Positions 1 through 10,465 of a stretch of DNA of 64,000 nt are shown piece after piece. This DNA is from Hyphomicrobiales bacterium (GTDB lineage Bacteria > Pseudomonadota > Alphaproteobacteria > Rhizobiales > Beijerinckiaceae), in NCBI GenBank assembly GCA_930633495.1, contig CAKNFJ010000001.1:124001-188000 (forward strand). Reading direction: 5' to 3'. The notes under the pieces are model-generated. The model saw only the letters and a program-made list of their open reading frames with translations, made no database searches and was not told the origin of the DNA. How positions within the stretch are numbered: position 1 is the first letter of the stretch; every line of letters starts with the position of its first letter. The translations under genes and the position numbers were made by a program.

Positions 1-1238
1 ACCACGACGCGATCCGGCGCGGAGCCCGGCTCGTTGGTGATGCGGACCTTGTTGAAGAAGCCGAGGTTGTTGAGACGACGCTCGGCGCGGTCGATCATGA
101 CCTTGTTGTAGGCATCGCCTTCACCGAGATCGAGCTCGCGGCGAACCACATAGTCGCGGGTGCGGGTGTTGCCGCGCACGTTGATGCGCTCGACATAGAC
201 GCGCGGCCCCTCGTCGACGACGTAGGTGATTCCGATCGTCCGGCCGGACGCATCGCGGTCGCCGCGCGGGCGAACCTGAGCGAAAGCGTGACCACGGCGA
301 GCAACCTCGGTCGTCAGCGCGACGAGCGACTTCTCGACCGCCTCGGCGTTGTAGGTGTCGCCGGCAGAGGTCGCGACGTAGCGCTGGAGCGCCGCCTGGT
401 CGACATCGCGCAGCGCGGAATCGACCGTGACGTTTCCGACCTTGTACTGCGGGCCTTCCTCGATCTGGATATCGATCACCCAGCCGCCGGCAGCATCGTC
501 AAAGCGTGCCGTGTTGTTGACGATCTGGAAGTCGGCATAGCCGCTCTTCAGATAGAAGCGGCGGATAAGGTCGAGATCGGAACTGATCCGGTCCGGATCA
601 TAGACGTCCGACGACTTGATGAAGCTGAGGAAATTCGACTCGGTCGACGACATCAGGCCGCGCAGGCGGCTCGAGGAGTAAGCCTGATTGCCGCTGAAAT
701 TGATCGACTTGATGCCGGTCTTGCCGCTCTCGTTGATGGTGAAGACGACATCCTGGCGGCCGTTCGGCAGCGGCGCGATGCGGCCGCTGACCGAGGACAG
801 GCCGTAGCCGGCGCGGCGATAGGCCTCGCGCAGACGCTCCACGTCCGAATCGATCAGCGCCTGGCTGAGCGGACCGCCGGCGCGCGTCTGCACCAGCGGC
901 GAAAGCTGGTCGCCCTTCAGGCGGCGATTGCCCTCGAAGGCGACGCGGTTGACCGTGCCGTTCTGCTCCTGAACCGAAACGACGATCTGGGAGCCGCGGC
1001 GGCTGACCTGCACATTGGTGAACAAGCCAGTGGCAAGAAGGCTCTCGCGGATCTCCTGGGGGTTTTCCCGCCCGGCGGCATAGGAGCGGATCGTCTCCGC
1101 ATCGACGCGCCGGTTGCCGTGGACCACCACGGCCTGCGCGAACGCTACACCACCACTCACGGCCAGCATCAAAGCCGAAAGTCCGATCGATCGAGAGAGC
1201 CGCAGTCTGGTCGGCCGGCTCTGTTGGGTCGACGTCAT
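1..1238 (-). CDS. bamA: Outer membrane protein assembly factor BamA (3' end beyond the window)
   Basis: BamA is the beta-barrel core of the BAM complex and inserts barrel proteins into the outer membrane. The ATG at 1238 opens a signal peptide ending around AVSGGVAFAQA, and about 412 residues are visible before the left edge. They are repeated POTRA-type modules: VVVHGNRRVDAETI, then VNRVAFEGNRRLKGDQL, then IKSINFSGNQAYSSSRL, then YKVGNVTVDSALRD, then VERINVRGNTRTRDYVVRREL. Five POTRA domains are therefore in view and the barrel lies outside. It follows rseP with a gap of about 220 bases, the usual alphaproteobacterial rseP-bamA-lpxD order. Identity is firm; only the C-terminus is missing because of the window edge. 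Confidence 0.96.
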   Translation of the reverse strand, partial: MTSTQQSRPTRLRLSRSIGLSALMLAVSGGVAFAQAVVVHGNRRVDAETIRSYAAGRENPQEIRESLLATGLFTNVQVSRRGSQIVVSVQEQNGTVNRVAFEGNRRLKGDQLSPLVQTRAGGPLSQALIDSDVERLREAYRRAGYGLSSVSGRIAPLPNGRQDVVFTINESGKTGIKSINFSGNQAYSSSRLRGLMSSTESNFLSFIKSSDVYDPDRISSDLDLIRRFYLKSGYADFQIVNNTARFDDAAGGWVIDIQIEEGPQYKVGNVTVDSALRDVDQAALQRYVATSAGDTYNAEAVEKSLVALTTEVARRGHAFAQVRPRGDRDASGRTIGITYVVDEGPRVYVERINVRGNTRTRDYVVRRELDLGEGDAYNKVMIDRAERRLNNLGFFNKVRITNEPGSAPDRVV

Positions 1239-1364
1239 CGGGTCGCCTATTCCATTATCTCTGGTCACCGCCCCAAGCGGGGGCCGCCATCAGGAGACGG
1301 CAGCACGGGGACATTGCAGTCCAAACGCTTCTACAAAGTTTCCGACAGGGTGCAAACCGCGATC

Positions 1365-1390
1365 ATCGTTAACAAAGGATTTTTAACGAT
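1365..1390. promoter_or_regulatory. Perfect 8-bp inverted repeat between rseP and bamA
   Basis: ATCGTTAA (1365-1372) and TTAACGAT (1383-1390) are exact reverse complements separated by 10 bases. The site lies about 130 bases upstream of the bamA start and beyond the rseP stop. It has the form of a dimeric regulator operator. There is no GC-rich stem, so a terminator is unlikely. Which protein would bind is unknown. Confidence 0.4.
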
Positions 1391-1455
1391 CTCGTTGCCG
1401 GTAGGCCACGGAGCCTGCCCTGATTCCGCCGCAAAGTCCGGCGGCGCCGCATTAT

Positions 1456-2604
1456 TCACAGCATCCCGCGGACATGGACGATGTCGTTCCAGGTCACGAA
1501 CAGCATCAGCATGAGCACCAGCGCCAGCCCCACCCGGAAGCCGATCTCCTGCGCGCGGGGGCTCAAGGGGCGGCCCCGCAGCGCCTCGTAGAGATAGAAC
1601 ATCAGGTGGCCGCCATCGAGCATCGGCACCGGCAGAAGGTTCATCAAACCGATCGAGACCGACAGGATCGCGGCGAGATTGATCAGCCCCAGCAAGCCGC
1701 CGCTGGAGGCGACGAGGCCGGACACCTGCGCGATCCGAATCGGCCCCGAGAGCTGGTCCGTGGATTCGCGCCCCCTGAGCAGCTTGGCGATGTAGTCATA
1801 GGTCCGCGTGACCACGAACCAGGATTCGGACACGCCCGCACGCAGGGATTCGACCACGCCGAAATGCTGGGTCGTCCAGTCCTCGGGCTTCGGCGAGGCC
1901 TTGACCCCGATGACGCCGATGCGCTGCGTGCCCACCGGCGTCTTCATTTCGGACAGCGCCGGGGTGACCCACAGGTCCAGCATGCTGCCGCCGCGCTCCA
2001 CCGTGATCGACAGGCGCTCCTCCGGCCTGATCGAAATGATGCGCTGCATCTCGGAGAAGCTCGCAACCTTCTGGCCGTCGATCGCCACCACGATGTCGCC
2101 GGCCTTCAGCCCGGCGCTTTCGGCCGCGCTGCCGGCCACGACCGCGTCGACGCGCGGAATCAGCACCTGCTTGCCGAAGAAGAACGTCGTCCCGGCGAAG
2201 ATCGCGATCGCGAGCAGGAAATTGGCGATCGGACCGGCAGCGACGATCGCGGCCCGCTCGCCGATCGACTGGGCCGGCAGTGAGCGCGCGCGCGCCTCGG
2301 GCGTCATCCGCCCGACGGCGGCATCGTCGGGAGCGCTCGCCGCATCGGCGTCACCGGAGAACTTCACATAGCCGCCGAGCGGGATCAGCGCGAAACGCCA
2401 GCGCGTCCCGTGACGGTCCGTGAAGCCGAAGAGTTCCCGGCCGAAGCCGATCGAGAAGGTGTGGACATCGACGCCGCACCAGCGGCCGACGAGGAAGTGG
2501 CCGAGCTCATGGACGAAGACGACGAGGGTGAGGACGAAGAGAAACGGCAGCAGATAGCCCAGCGCAAAATGCCCGGCATTCCAAAGCGACGCTGCAAATT
2601 CCAT
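1456..2604 (-). CDS. rseP: RIP metalloprotease RseP
   Basis: This is a site-2 intramembrane zinc protease of 382 residues that in other bacteria cleaves anti-sigma factors and leftover signal peptides. The zinc motif HELGH is at about residues 33-37 inside the first membrane helix. A PDZ domain follows (AAESAGLKAGDIVVAIDGQKV), and the LDGGH motif of the second catalytic segment lies near the C-terminus (NLLPVPMLDGGHLMF). I chose the ATG at 2604 because GGAGAG precedes it by about 8 bases; an upstream in-frame start at 2655 would add 17 unconserved residues. It sits between dxr and bamA, the usual order. Confidence 0.95.
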   Translation of the reverse strand: MEFAASLWNAGHFALGYLLPFLFVLTLVVFVHELGHFLVGRWCGVDVHTFSIGFGRELFGFTDRHGTRWRFALIPLGGYVKFSGDADAASAPDDAAVGRMTPEARARSLPAQSIGERAAIVAAGPIANFLLAIAIFAGTTFFFGKQVLIPRVDAVVAGSAAESAGLKAGDIVVAIDGQKVASFSEMQRIISIRPEERLSITVERGGSMLDLWVTPALSEMKTPVGTQRIGVIGVKASPKPEDWTTQHFGVVESLRAGVSESWFVVTRTYDYIAKLLRGRESTDQLSGPIRIAQVSGLVASSGGLLGLINLAAILSVSIGLMNLLPVPMLDGGHLMFYLYEALRGRPLSPRAQEIGFRVGLALVLMLMLFVTWNDIVHVRGML

Positions 2605-2675
2605 CGAACTCTCCGTTCCTCGCCTCGAATGGCCGTTCAGCGCCGGGCGAGCCACGCCTGCCTGGATAACCGATC

Positions 2676-3857
2676 CTAGGTGACAGTGAACGATGCTTGC
2701 GACAAGAGCGAGGCGGCCCGCCGTCTGGAATCGTGGTCAATGGCGAGCGCCGCCGCGACATCCCCCGGCGCCCGCCCCCCGGCCGGCGCAGCCGCGCAGA
2801 CGGCCTCGACCAAAGCGGGTATCCCGGAAAAGCGCAGCTTCCCCGCCAGGAAGGCCGCAACCGCCACCTCATTGGCGGCGTTGAGGACGGCCGGCATGGC
2901 GCCGCCTTCGCGCAGCGCCGCCGTGGCAAGGCCGAGCGCCGGGAAACGCTTCAGATCGGGGCGCTCGAAACTCAGCGGCGCGGAAGCCGCAAGATCGAGG
3001 AAGCGAGCCGGCGGCGCGTCGAGCCGGCCATCGATGCCGAGACAATGGGCAGCCGCCACCCGCATGTCCGGCACGGCCATGCCCGCGCTGACGGAGCCGT
3101 CCCGGAACGTGACCAGTCCGTGGACGATCTGCTGGGGGTGAACGAGGACGTCGAGTTGGCCGGCTTCCAGGCCGAACAGGAAACGGGCTTCGATTAGCTC
3201 CAGCCCCTTGTTCATCATGCTGGCGGAATCGACCGTGATCTTGGCGCCCATCGCGTAGTTCGGGTGCTTCAGCGCATCCTCGGGACCGGCGGCCGCGATG
3301 CGTTCCGCGCTCCAGGTCCGGAAGGGCCCGCCGGATGCCGTCAAGGTCATGCTGTGGATCGCCGAGAGCGGCTCCCCGCCGAGAACCTGGAACAGCGCGT
3401 TGTGCTCGGAGTCGAGCGGCAGCAGGCGCGCACCGACCTCGACTGCGCGGGCCATGACCGCCTCGCCGGCACAAACCAGGCTTTCCTTGTTGGCGAGCGC
3501 GATGGTTCGGCCCGGGGCAAGCGCGGCGAAGGTCGCTTCCAGCCCGGCAGCACCGGAGATCGCGCTGACGACGATATCGGCGGGGCGGGCAACCGCCTCC
3601 AGCACCGCGGAGCGCCCTGCTCCGCTCGCAATTCCGGTGCCGGCCAACGCATCCCGCAGGAGCTGCCCGCAGCTTTCGTCCGCCAGTGCGGCGAAGGATG
3701 CGCCGGTTTCGACCGCGACCTGCGCCAGCGCCGACGCATCACGGCCACCGACCACGGCCGCGATCGCGAGACGCTGCGGGTTCTCGGCGACGACATCGCG
3801 GATCGAGCGTCCAACGGAGCCGGTGGCTCCGAGCAGGGTCACGGTACGAAGCGGCAT
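2676..3857 (-). CDS. dxr: 1-deoxy-D-xylulose 5-phosphate reductoisomerase
   Basis: Dxr catalyses the first committed step of the MEP isoprenoid pathway, converting DXP to 2-C-methyl-D-erythritol 4-phosphate with NADPH. At 393 residues it has the family's usual length. Seen in the sequence: the nucleotide-binding start TLLGATGSVGRSI at residues 7-19, ALANKESLVCAG, LPLDSEHNALFQVL with its metal-binding acidic residues, and ITVDSASMMNKGLELIEA. The ATG at 3857 places the GATGSVG loop at the expected position; a longer reading to 3950 would run into cdsA. It lies only 4 bases after the cdsA stop, so the two are probably cotranscribed. Confidence 0.97.
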   Translation of the reverse strand: MPLRTVTLLGATGSVGRSIRDVVAENPQRLAIAAVVGGRDASALAQVAVETGASFAALADESCGQLLRDALAGTGIASGAGRSAVLEAVARPADIVVSAISGAAGLEATFAALAPGRTIALANKESLVCAGEAVMARAVEVGARLLPLDSEHNALFQVLGGEPLSAIHSMTLTASGGPFRTWSAERIAAAGPEDALKHPNYAMGAKITVDSASMMNKGLELIEARFLFGLEAGQLDVLVHPQQIVHGLVTFRDGSVSAGMAVPDMRVAAAHCLGIDGRLDAPPARFLDLAASAPLSFERPDLKRFPALGLATAALREGGAMPAVLNAANEVAVAAFLAGKLRFSGIPALVEAVCAAAPAGGRAPGDVAAALAIDHDSRRRAASLLSQASFTVT

Positions 3858-3861
3858 CGGG

Positions 3862-4688
3862 TCAGATGTTGAGGTGGATGGCGAAGAGCGCAAGCCCCGC
3901 CAGAACGAGGACAGCCCAATAGCCATCGAGCCGGTCCAGGAAGCCGCCATGCCCGGGGATGAGGTTGCTCGAATCCTTCGTGTCGAAGCGACGCTTCAAC
4001 GCGGATTCGAACAGGTCGCCCGCCTGGCTGACGATCGACCCCGCCAGCGACGCGGCGACGATCGGCCCGGCGGCTGAGAGCGCGCCCATGGACGGCGACA
4101 GCCGCCAGACGAGATAGCCGCCCAGCATTCCCGCAGCCGCTCCGCCGATCGCCCCCGACCAGGTCTTCTTGGGGCTGACGCTCGGCATCAGCTTCGGGCC
4201 GCCGAATTTGCGGCCGGTGAAATAGGCGCCGATATCCGTGAGCCAGACGACCGCGAAGCTCCACAGGATCAGCGCCAGCCCGATGCCGGGCAGATCCCGC
4301 AGCGCCGGGGTGATGAGCGCGAAGGCGAGCGCATAGGCAACGCCGCAGAGCTCGAGCCCCAATCGCGAGCGCAGGAAGGGGGTCGCAAGCGCGCCCAGCA
4401 GTGCCGCCGCGGCCGCCGTGCCGGCCAAGGCAGCCGGGCTGGCAGAGGAGAAGGTCAGGGCAAGACCGGCAACGGCGACAGCGATGCCGACCGCGATCGC
4501 ATTGCTGCGGCTGACGATCGCGAGCCATTCATACGCCACGACGCCGGCGACCAAAATCCAGAGCAGGCGAAACGGCCAGCCGCCCCAGATCGTCGCCAGC
4601 AGGACCAGCGCCGCGAGGACGAGCGCCGAAAGGACCCTGAGCTTCAGCTCGCTCGGGCCCTGTCGCGGCGCGGTTGGAGCGGGCTCAT

Positions 4689-4692
<4 letters not shown>
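3862..4692 (-). CDS. cdsA: Phosphatidate cytidylyltransferase
   Basis: CdsA is an integral membrane enzyme making CDP-diacylglycerol from phosphatidate and CTP, the branch point to all phospholipids. Its 276 residues contain a run of hydrophobic helices from about residue 19. The CDP-alcohol synthase signature near the C-terminus reads [17 protein letters not shown] followed by LDRLDGYW. The start ATG overlaps the uppS stop by four bases, indicating translational coupling in the uppS-cdsA-dxr unit. Confidence 0.96.
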
Positions 4693-5447
<755 letters not shown>

Positions 5448-5506
5448 GCGGATGAGCCTCGCTCGGCCGTGACCGAAAAGGCGCGGGAACCAGCCCGCGC
5501 GGGGGA

Positions 5507-6070
5507 TCAGACGTGCAGGATTTCCTTTTCCTTCGCCGCAAGCGCCTGGTCGATCTCGGCGATGTGCTGATCGGTCGCCTTCTGGACGAGGTCCGAATTG
5601 CGGGCAGCATCGTCCTTGGTCATGTCGCCGTCCTTCTCCAGCTTCTTGACGACGTCGATGCCGTCGCGGCGGACGTGGCGAACGGCGACCTTGGCCTCCT
5701 CGGCATATTTATGCGCGACCTTGACCATCTCCTTGCGGCGCTGCTCGTTCAGCTCCGGGATGCGGATGCGCAGCACCTGCCCTTCCGTCTGCGGGTTGAG
5801 GCCGAGATCGGATTCGCGCACCGCCTTGTCGACGGCCTGGACCATCGAGCGGTCCCAGACCTGGACGCTGAGCAGGCGCGGCTCCGGCACGCTGACGGTG
5901 GCAAGCTGGCTGAGCGGGGTGCGAGCGCCATAGGCCTCGACCATGATCGGATCGAGCATGTTGGCGGAGGCGCGGCCGGAGCGCAGCGAGGCGAGATCGC
6001 CCTTGAAGGACTGCACCGCACCGGCCATGCGGCGCTTGATGTCGGCGAGGTCGAACGTCGTCTGGGCCAT
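5507..6070 (-). CDS. frr: Ribosome recycling factor
   Basis: RRF splits post-termination ribosomes together with EF-G. The 187-residue protein has the typical size and carries the conserved segments [40 protein letters not shown] and [22 protein letters not shown], followed by the [20 protein letters not shown] helix. In most relatives frr follows pyrH directly. Here a plus-strand gene and about 670 bases intervene, so frr must have its own promoter upstream of 6070. Confidence 0.97.
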   Translation of the reverse strand: MAQTTFDLADIKRRMAGAVQSFKGDLASLRSGRASANMLDPIMVEAYGARTPLSQLATVSVPEPRLLSVQVWDRSMVQAVDKAVRESDLGLNPQTEGQVLRIRIPELNEQRRKEMVKVAHKYAEEAKVAVRHVRRDGIDVVKKLEKDGDMTKDDAARNSDLVQKATDQHIAEIDQALAAKEKEILHV

Positions 6071-6316
6071 TTCAATCGGGACCTTGCAGGTGATTCAAAA
6101 TCGGCGCGACCATGGCGGCGGGGCCGCGCAGGGTCAAGATTGACAATTCGAACAGCATTTTCCCCCGCAATGAGCAAGGGAAAAGCGTCAATGCGGGCAG
6201 AACATGGCCGGTTGGCGGCGCAACCCGCTAGTTCGCAGCCTCCGGATGCCCATCTCACCCTAGGGGTCGGCTCGCCTGCCGGCCAGCACCGTCCGCAAGG
6301 AACCGTGGAGAAAACC

Positions 6317-6730
6317 GTGCCTCGCCTCAACAGCATCGTCGAGACCGCGCTCTATGTCGACGACCTCGACCGCGCCCGCGCCTTCTACGAGGATAAGTTC
6401 GGCCTCGCGCCTCTGCTCAAGACGAAGACCCTCTTCGCCTATGATGTCGGAGGCACGAATGTGCTGTTGCTGTTCCTGCGCGGCGCCTCGCTCCAGACCC
6501 AGCGCTCGGCCGGCGGCACCATCCCGCCGCATGACGGCAGCGGGCCGCTCCATATCGCCTTCGCGATCGAGGCCGATGAGCTCCCCGCCTGGGAGCGGAA
6601 GCTAGAGGAACTCGGCATCGCCGTGGAGGGGCGCATGCAATGGGAGCGCGGCGGCACGAGCCTGTATTTCCGCGATCCGGACGGGAATCTGCTCGAACTG
6701 GCGACGCCCGGCCTGTGGCGGACCTACTGA
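6317..6730 (+). CDS. VOC-family (glyoxalase/bleomycin-resistance fold) protein
   Basis: This is a single-module vicinal-oxygen-chelate protein of 137 residues. It has the beta-alpha-beta-beta-beta opening VETALYVDDLDRARAFYED, then GPLHIAFAIEADELPAWERKLEELG, and it ends in YFRDPDGNLLELATPGLW, where the Glu of LLELATP is a usual metal ligand. I chose the GTG at 6317 because GGAG precedes it by 6 bases; the in-frame GTG at 6305 is possible. The substrate cannot be read from the sequence. It is the only plus-strand gene in the first 10 kb and interrupts the pyrH-frr pair. Confidence 0.85.
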   Translation: MPRLNSIVETALYVDDLDRARAFYEDKFGLAPLLKTKTLFAYDVGGTNVLLLFLRGASLQTQRSAGGTIPPHDGSGPLHIAFAIEADELPAWERKLEELGIAVEGRMQWERGGTSLYFRDPDGNLLELATPGLWRTY

Positions 6731-6740
6731 AAGAGACGCC

Positions 6741-7448
6741 TCAGGGCGTCACATAAGTCGCCCTGCCCTCGCCGCGCAGGACGGCGGCGAGCATGCCGGG
6801 CTCGGCGATGGAGAACACCACGATGGTCAGGCTCGCGTCGCGGGCGAGCGCGAAGGCGGCGGTGTCCATCACCTTGAGGTCGCGCTTGATGGCGTCCTCG
6901 TGGGTCAGCGTCTCGTAGCGGGTCGCGCTCGGGTCCTTCTTCGGATCGGCGCTGTAGACGCCGTCGACCTGCGTCGCCTTGAGCAGATGGCTGCAGCCGA
7001 GTTCGGCCGCGCGCAGCGCCGCACCGGTATCGGTGGTGAAATACGGGTTGCCGGTGCCGCCGCCGAGAATCACGACCTTGCCGTTGCTGAGATGGTCGAG
7101 GGCGCGCTTGCGGGCATAGCTCTCGCAGAGCGAGGGCATCGGCACGGCCGACATGGCGCGGGCCGGAGCGCCGGCCGCCTCGATGGAATGCTCCAGCGCC
7201 AGCGCGTTCATGACCGTGCCGAGCATGCCGATCGAATCGGCGGTGGTGCGGTCGAGGCCCTTGTTGAGGCCCTGGACGCCGCGGAAGAAGTTGCCGCCAC
7301 CGACGACGATGCCGATCTCGACACCCTCGCGCGAGGCGTGGGCGATGTCGGCGGCGAGAGCGGTGAGCGTGCCGCCGTCGAGGCCGTTTCCGACAGGTCC
7401 CGCAAGGGCTTCACCGGAGAGCTTCACGAGAACGCGTTGGGGTCTCAT
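6741..7448 (-). CDS. pyrH: Uridylate kinase
   Basis: PyrH phosphorylates UMP to UDP and belongs to the amino-acid kinase family, not the NMP kinase family. In its 235 residues I see VLVKLSGEALAG at the N-terminus, IGIVVGGGNFFRG (glycine-rich UMP/ATP loop), DSIGMLGTVMNALAL, VILGGGTGNPYFTTDTGAALRA and LKATQVDGVYSADPKKDP. The start ATG at 7448 is the only sensible one. It lies downstream of tsf, but the hairpin at 7507-7534 separates the two, and its stop is 10 bases from the convergent VOC gene. Confidence 0.97.
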   Translation of the reverse strand: MRPQRVLVKLSGEALAGPVGNGLDGGTLTALAADIAHASREGVEIGIVVGGGNFFRGVQGLNKGLDRTTADSIGMLGTVMNALALEHSIEAAGAPARAMSAVPMPSLCESYARKRALDHLSNGKVVILGGGTGNPYFTTDTGAALRAAELGCSHLLKATQVDGVYSADPKKDPSATRYETLTHEDAIKRDLKVMDTAAFALARDASLTIVVFSIAEPGMLAAVLRGEGRATYVTP

Positions 7449-7506
7449 CGATGTCTCTCCGTCATGCTGTAGCCCGCCGCGAATCGAGACGGGCTTGTCT
7501 TCCTAC

Positions 7507-7534
7507 AAAAAAGGCCGCGCGGTGCGCGGCCTTT
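7507..7534 (-). terminator. Rho-independent terminator after tsf
   Basis: An 11-bp stem (7510-7520 with 7524-7534, core GGCCGCGC/GCGCGGCC) closes a 3-base loop. Read on the minus strand it is followed by six T residues, the complement of 7507-7512. It sits about 20 bases beyond the tsf stop and should end most rpsB-tsf transcripts before pyrH. Confidence 0.85.
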
Positions 7535-7556
7535 CTGTCACTTGAAGCAGAGCTTG

Positions 7557-8480
7557 TCAGCCCGTGGTGCCGCCGGCGGCAGCGACCTCGGCCGCGAAGT
7601 CCTGCTCTTCCTTCTCGATGCCCTCGCCGAGCGCGAAGCGAGCGAAGCCGGTGAGCTTGACCGGAGCGCCGACCTTGCCCTCGATCTCCTTGAGGACCTG
7701 CGAGACCGACTTCGAGCCGTCATGGATATAGGCCTGCTCGAGCAGGCAGTTTTCCTTGGCGTAGCTCTTCAGGCCGCTCTCGGTGATCTTGGCGAGGACA
7801 TGCTCGGGCTTGCCGGCGTTCTTCTCGGCCAGGATCGCCTTCTCGCGCTCCAGCACGTCCGGGGCGACCGAAGCGAGATCGAGCGCGACCGGGTTCGTCG
7901 CGGCGACATGCATGGCGAGCTGGCGGCCGAGCGTGGCGAGCTCGTCCGACTTGGCGGTCGTCTCAAGCGCGACGATGACGCCGATCTTGCCGAGGCCGTC
8001 GGCGATCGCGCCATGGACATAGGAGCCGATCACGCCCGAGGAGACCTTGAGCGAAGCGACGCGGCGCAGCGTCATGTTCTCGCCGATGGTGGCGATGGCG
8101 TTGGCGATCGCCTCCTGCACGGTGCCGCCGCCCGGATAATGGTGGCCGAGCAGCGCCTCGACGTCGCCGCCACGCTCCAGCGCGACATCGGCGATGGTCT
8201 TGGCGAGCGCCTGGAATTCCGGGTTGCGCGCGACGAAGTCGGTCTCGGAGTTGACCTCGACCACGACGCCCTCATGGCCCTGCACGGCGACGGCGACGAG
8301 GCCCTCGGCGGCGACGCGGCCGGCCTTCTTGGCGGCCTTGGCGAGGCCCTTGGCACGCAGCCAGTCGATGGCGGCCTCAAGGTTGCCGTCGTTCGCGGAG
8401 AGCGCGGTCTTGCAGTCCATCATGCCCGCGCCGGTCTTGTCGCGGAGTTCCTTAACGAGTGCGGCGGTGATCGCTGCCAT
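7557..8480 (-). CDS. tsf: Elongation factor Ts
   Basis: EF-Ts is the GDP/GTP exchange factor of EF-Tu. Its 307 residues show the N-terminal UBA-like module with [19 protein letters not shown] and the EF-Tu contact motif [13 protein letters not shown]. The C-terminal segment includes [14 protein letters not shown] and the end of the core dimerisation domain. It is transcribed with rpsB across a 176-base spacer that contains an 8-bp stem-loop. Confidence 0.97.
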   Translation of the reverse strand: MAAITAALVKELRDKTGAGMMDCKTALSANDGNLEAAIDWLRAKGLAKAAKKAGRVAAEGLVAVAVQGHEGVVVEVNSETDFVARNPEFQALAKTIADVALERGGDVEALLGHHYPGGGTVQEAIANAIATIGENMTLRRVASLKVSSGVIGSYVHGAIADGLGKIGVIVALETTAKSDELATLGRQLAMHVAATNPVALDLASVAPDVLEREKAILAEKNAGKPEHVLAKITESGLKSYAKENCLLEQAYIHDGSKSVSQVLKEIEGKVGAPVKLTGFARFALGEGIEKEEQDFAAEVAAAGGTTG

Positions 8481-8560
8481 TGTCTCAAGTCCTTGCTGTC
8501 GTTGCGGCGCTGGCCCGGTGGCCGGCCGCGGATCGGATGTCCGGACGCCTTATGGGGAAA

Positions 8561-8589
8561 CGCCGACGCTCCGTTTCCGGCCGTCGGCG
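8561..8589 (-). promoter_or_regulatory. Stem-loop in the rpsB-tsf spacer
   Basis: CGCCGACG (8561-8568) pairs perfectly with CGTCGGCG (8582-8589) across a 13-base loop. No T tract follows it on the minus strand, so it does not look like a full intrinsic terminator. It could be an attenuator or processing site adjusting tsf relative to rpsB; that role is inference. Confidence 0.45.
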
Positions 8590-8656
8590 CTGTTTGGCGT
8601 CAAATCGAGAGCCTGATTGCGACGCGCGGATGACGCGCCGCCATCACGCAGCCTGA

Positions 8657-9649
<993 letters not shown>

Positions 9650-9677
9650 GGTATTCTTGTCCTTCCGGTTGAGCCTC

Positions 9678-9746
9678 TGGAGCGTGAATGAACAGGCATA
9701 AGCTGCCGCGTCACCGGAACACCTCCGAATGAGGTGGTACGCTCCA
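9678..9746 (-). promoter_or_regulatory. Structured 5' leader of rpsB (three-way junction)
   Basis: On the minus-strand transcript, TGGAGCGT (9746-9739) pairs perfectly with ACGCTCCA (9685-9678). Inside lie two hairpins. One is CACCTC/GAGGTG with a 5-base loop (9736-9720). The other is GGCA/TGCC with a 5-base loop (9707-9695). The element ends 28 bases before the rpsB ATG. S2 represses its own rpsB-tsf mRNA in enterobacteria, so an autoregulatory leader is a reasonable guess. The pairing is visible; the function is inferred. Confidence 0.55.
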
Positions 9747-9894
9747 TGTGGGATGGCCTGCGCCTTACAAGGGATGGCGCCGTATTGCAAGCCGGCCCGG
9801 CCAGAAAACCGAGGGCGCGACCTGATGAGACCCATGCGGATGCCGCATGGGCCGATTTCACAGGCAACAGCAGGCAATGGTGTCCAGCCTCGCC

Positions 9895-10287
9895 TCACTG
9901 AGGCAGCTTGGCACCCATCTGCTTGATGAGATCGCCGATCTGCTTGCAATAGGCGGCCGGCGTGGCGTTCTGGGCCTTGGTGATCGTCTCGAGGTCCTGC
10001 TCGATGCCCATGGCCGACAGGGTGCCCTTGCGGCCGGCGGCCTCCGCGGCGTCTCCACCGCTGACATCGGCGGGCGCGGGAATGAGGGCGATCAGCTTCT
10101 TCTGGATCTCGGCCGCGGAAGCATCAATGTGCCCCTTGTCGGCGCAATAGCCGAGAATGCCGAGCTGGTTGCGGGCAGCCTGGTAGGCGACCTTGAGCTG
10201 GTCGGCCTGGCTCTGGGCGGCGGCCGGGACAACGGATGCGAGTACGGCCCCGGCCACTCCGGCGATCAACGACTTGTAAAAGTTCAT
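9895..10287 (-). CDS. Small secreted protein of unknown function
   Basis: The 130-residue product starts with a clear Sec signal peptide ([26 protein letters not shown]) at the ATG at 10287, which is preceded by GAGGAT; a longer reading to 10326 would destroy the signal. The mature part is helical and carries two cysteines, one in [13 protein letters not shown] and one in [15 protein letters not shown], which could form a disulfide in the periplasm. It stands alone between rpsB and a divergent diguanylate cyclase gene. I do not recognise the family with confidence. Confidence 0.7.
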   Translation of the reverse strand: MNFYKSLIAGVAGAVLASVVPAAAQSQADQLKVAYQAARNQLGILGYCADKGHIDASAAEIQKKLIALIPAPADVSGGDAAEAAGRKGTLSAMGIEQDLETITKAQNATPAAYCKQIGDLIKQMGAKLPQ

Positions 10288-10465
10288 ACTGGATATCCTC
10301 AGGCTAATATGTTCCCAAGCAAGCAATCATGCTCGCCTCCCACCGCACCCTGACTAGTCCCTGCACTCCTCTGCCTCAATCGGGGGCCATGCAGACCGGG
10401 TACGGCGCCGGACGCAGATGCGGTCTGCGGCTATCCCCCGGCTCGTTCCGGCAAGACGGACCGGC

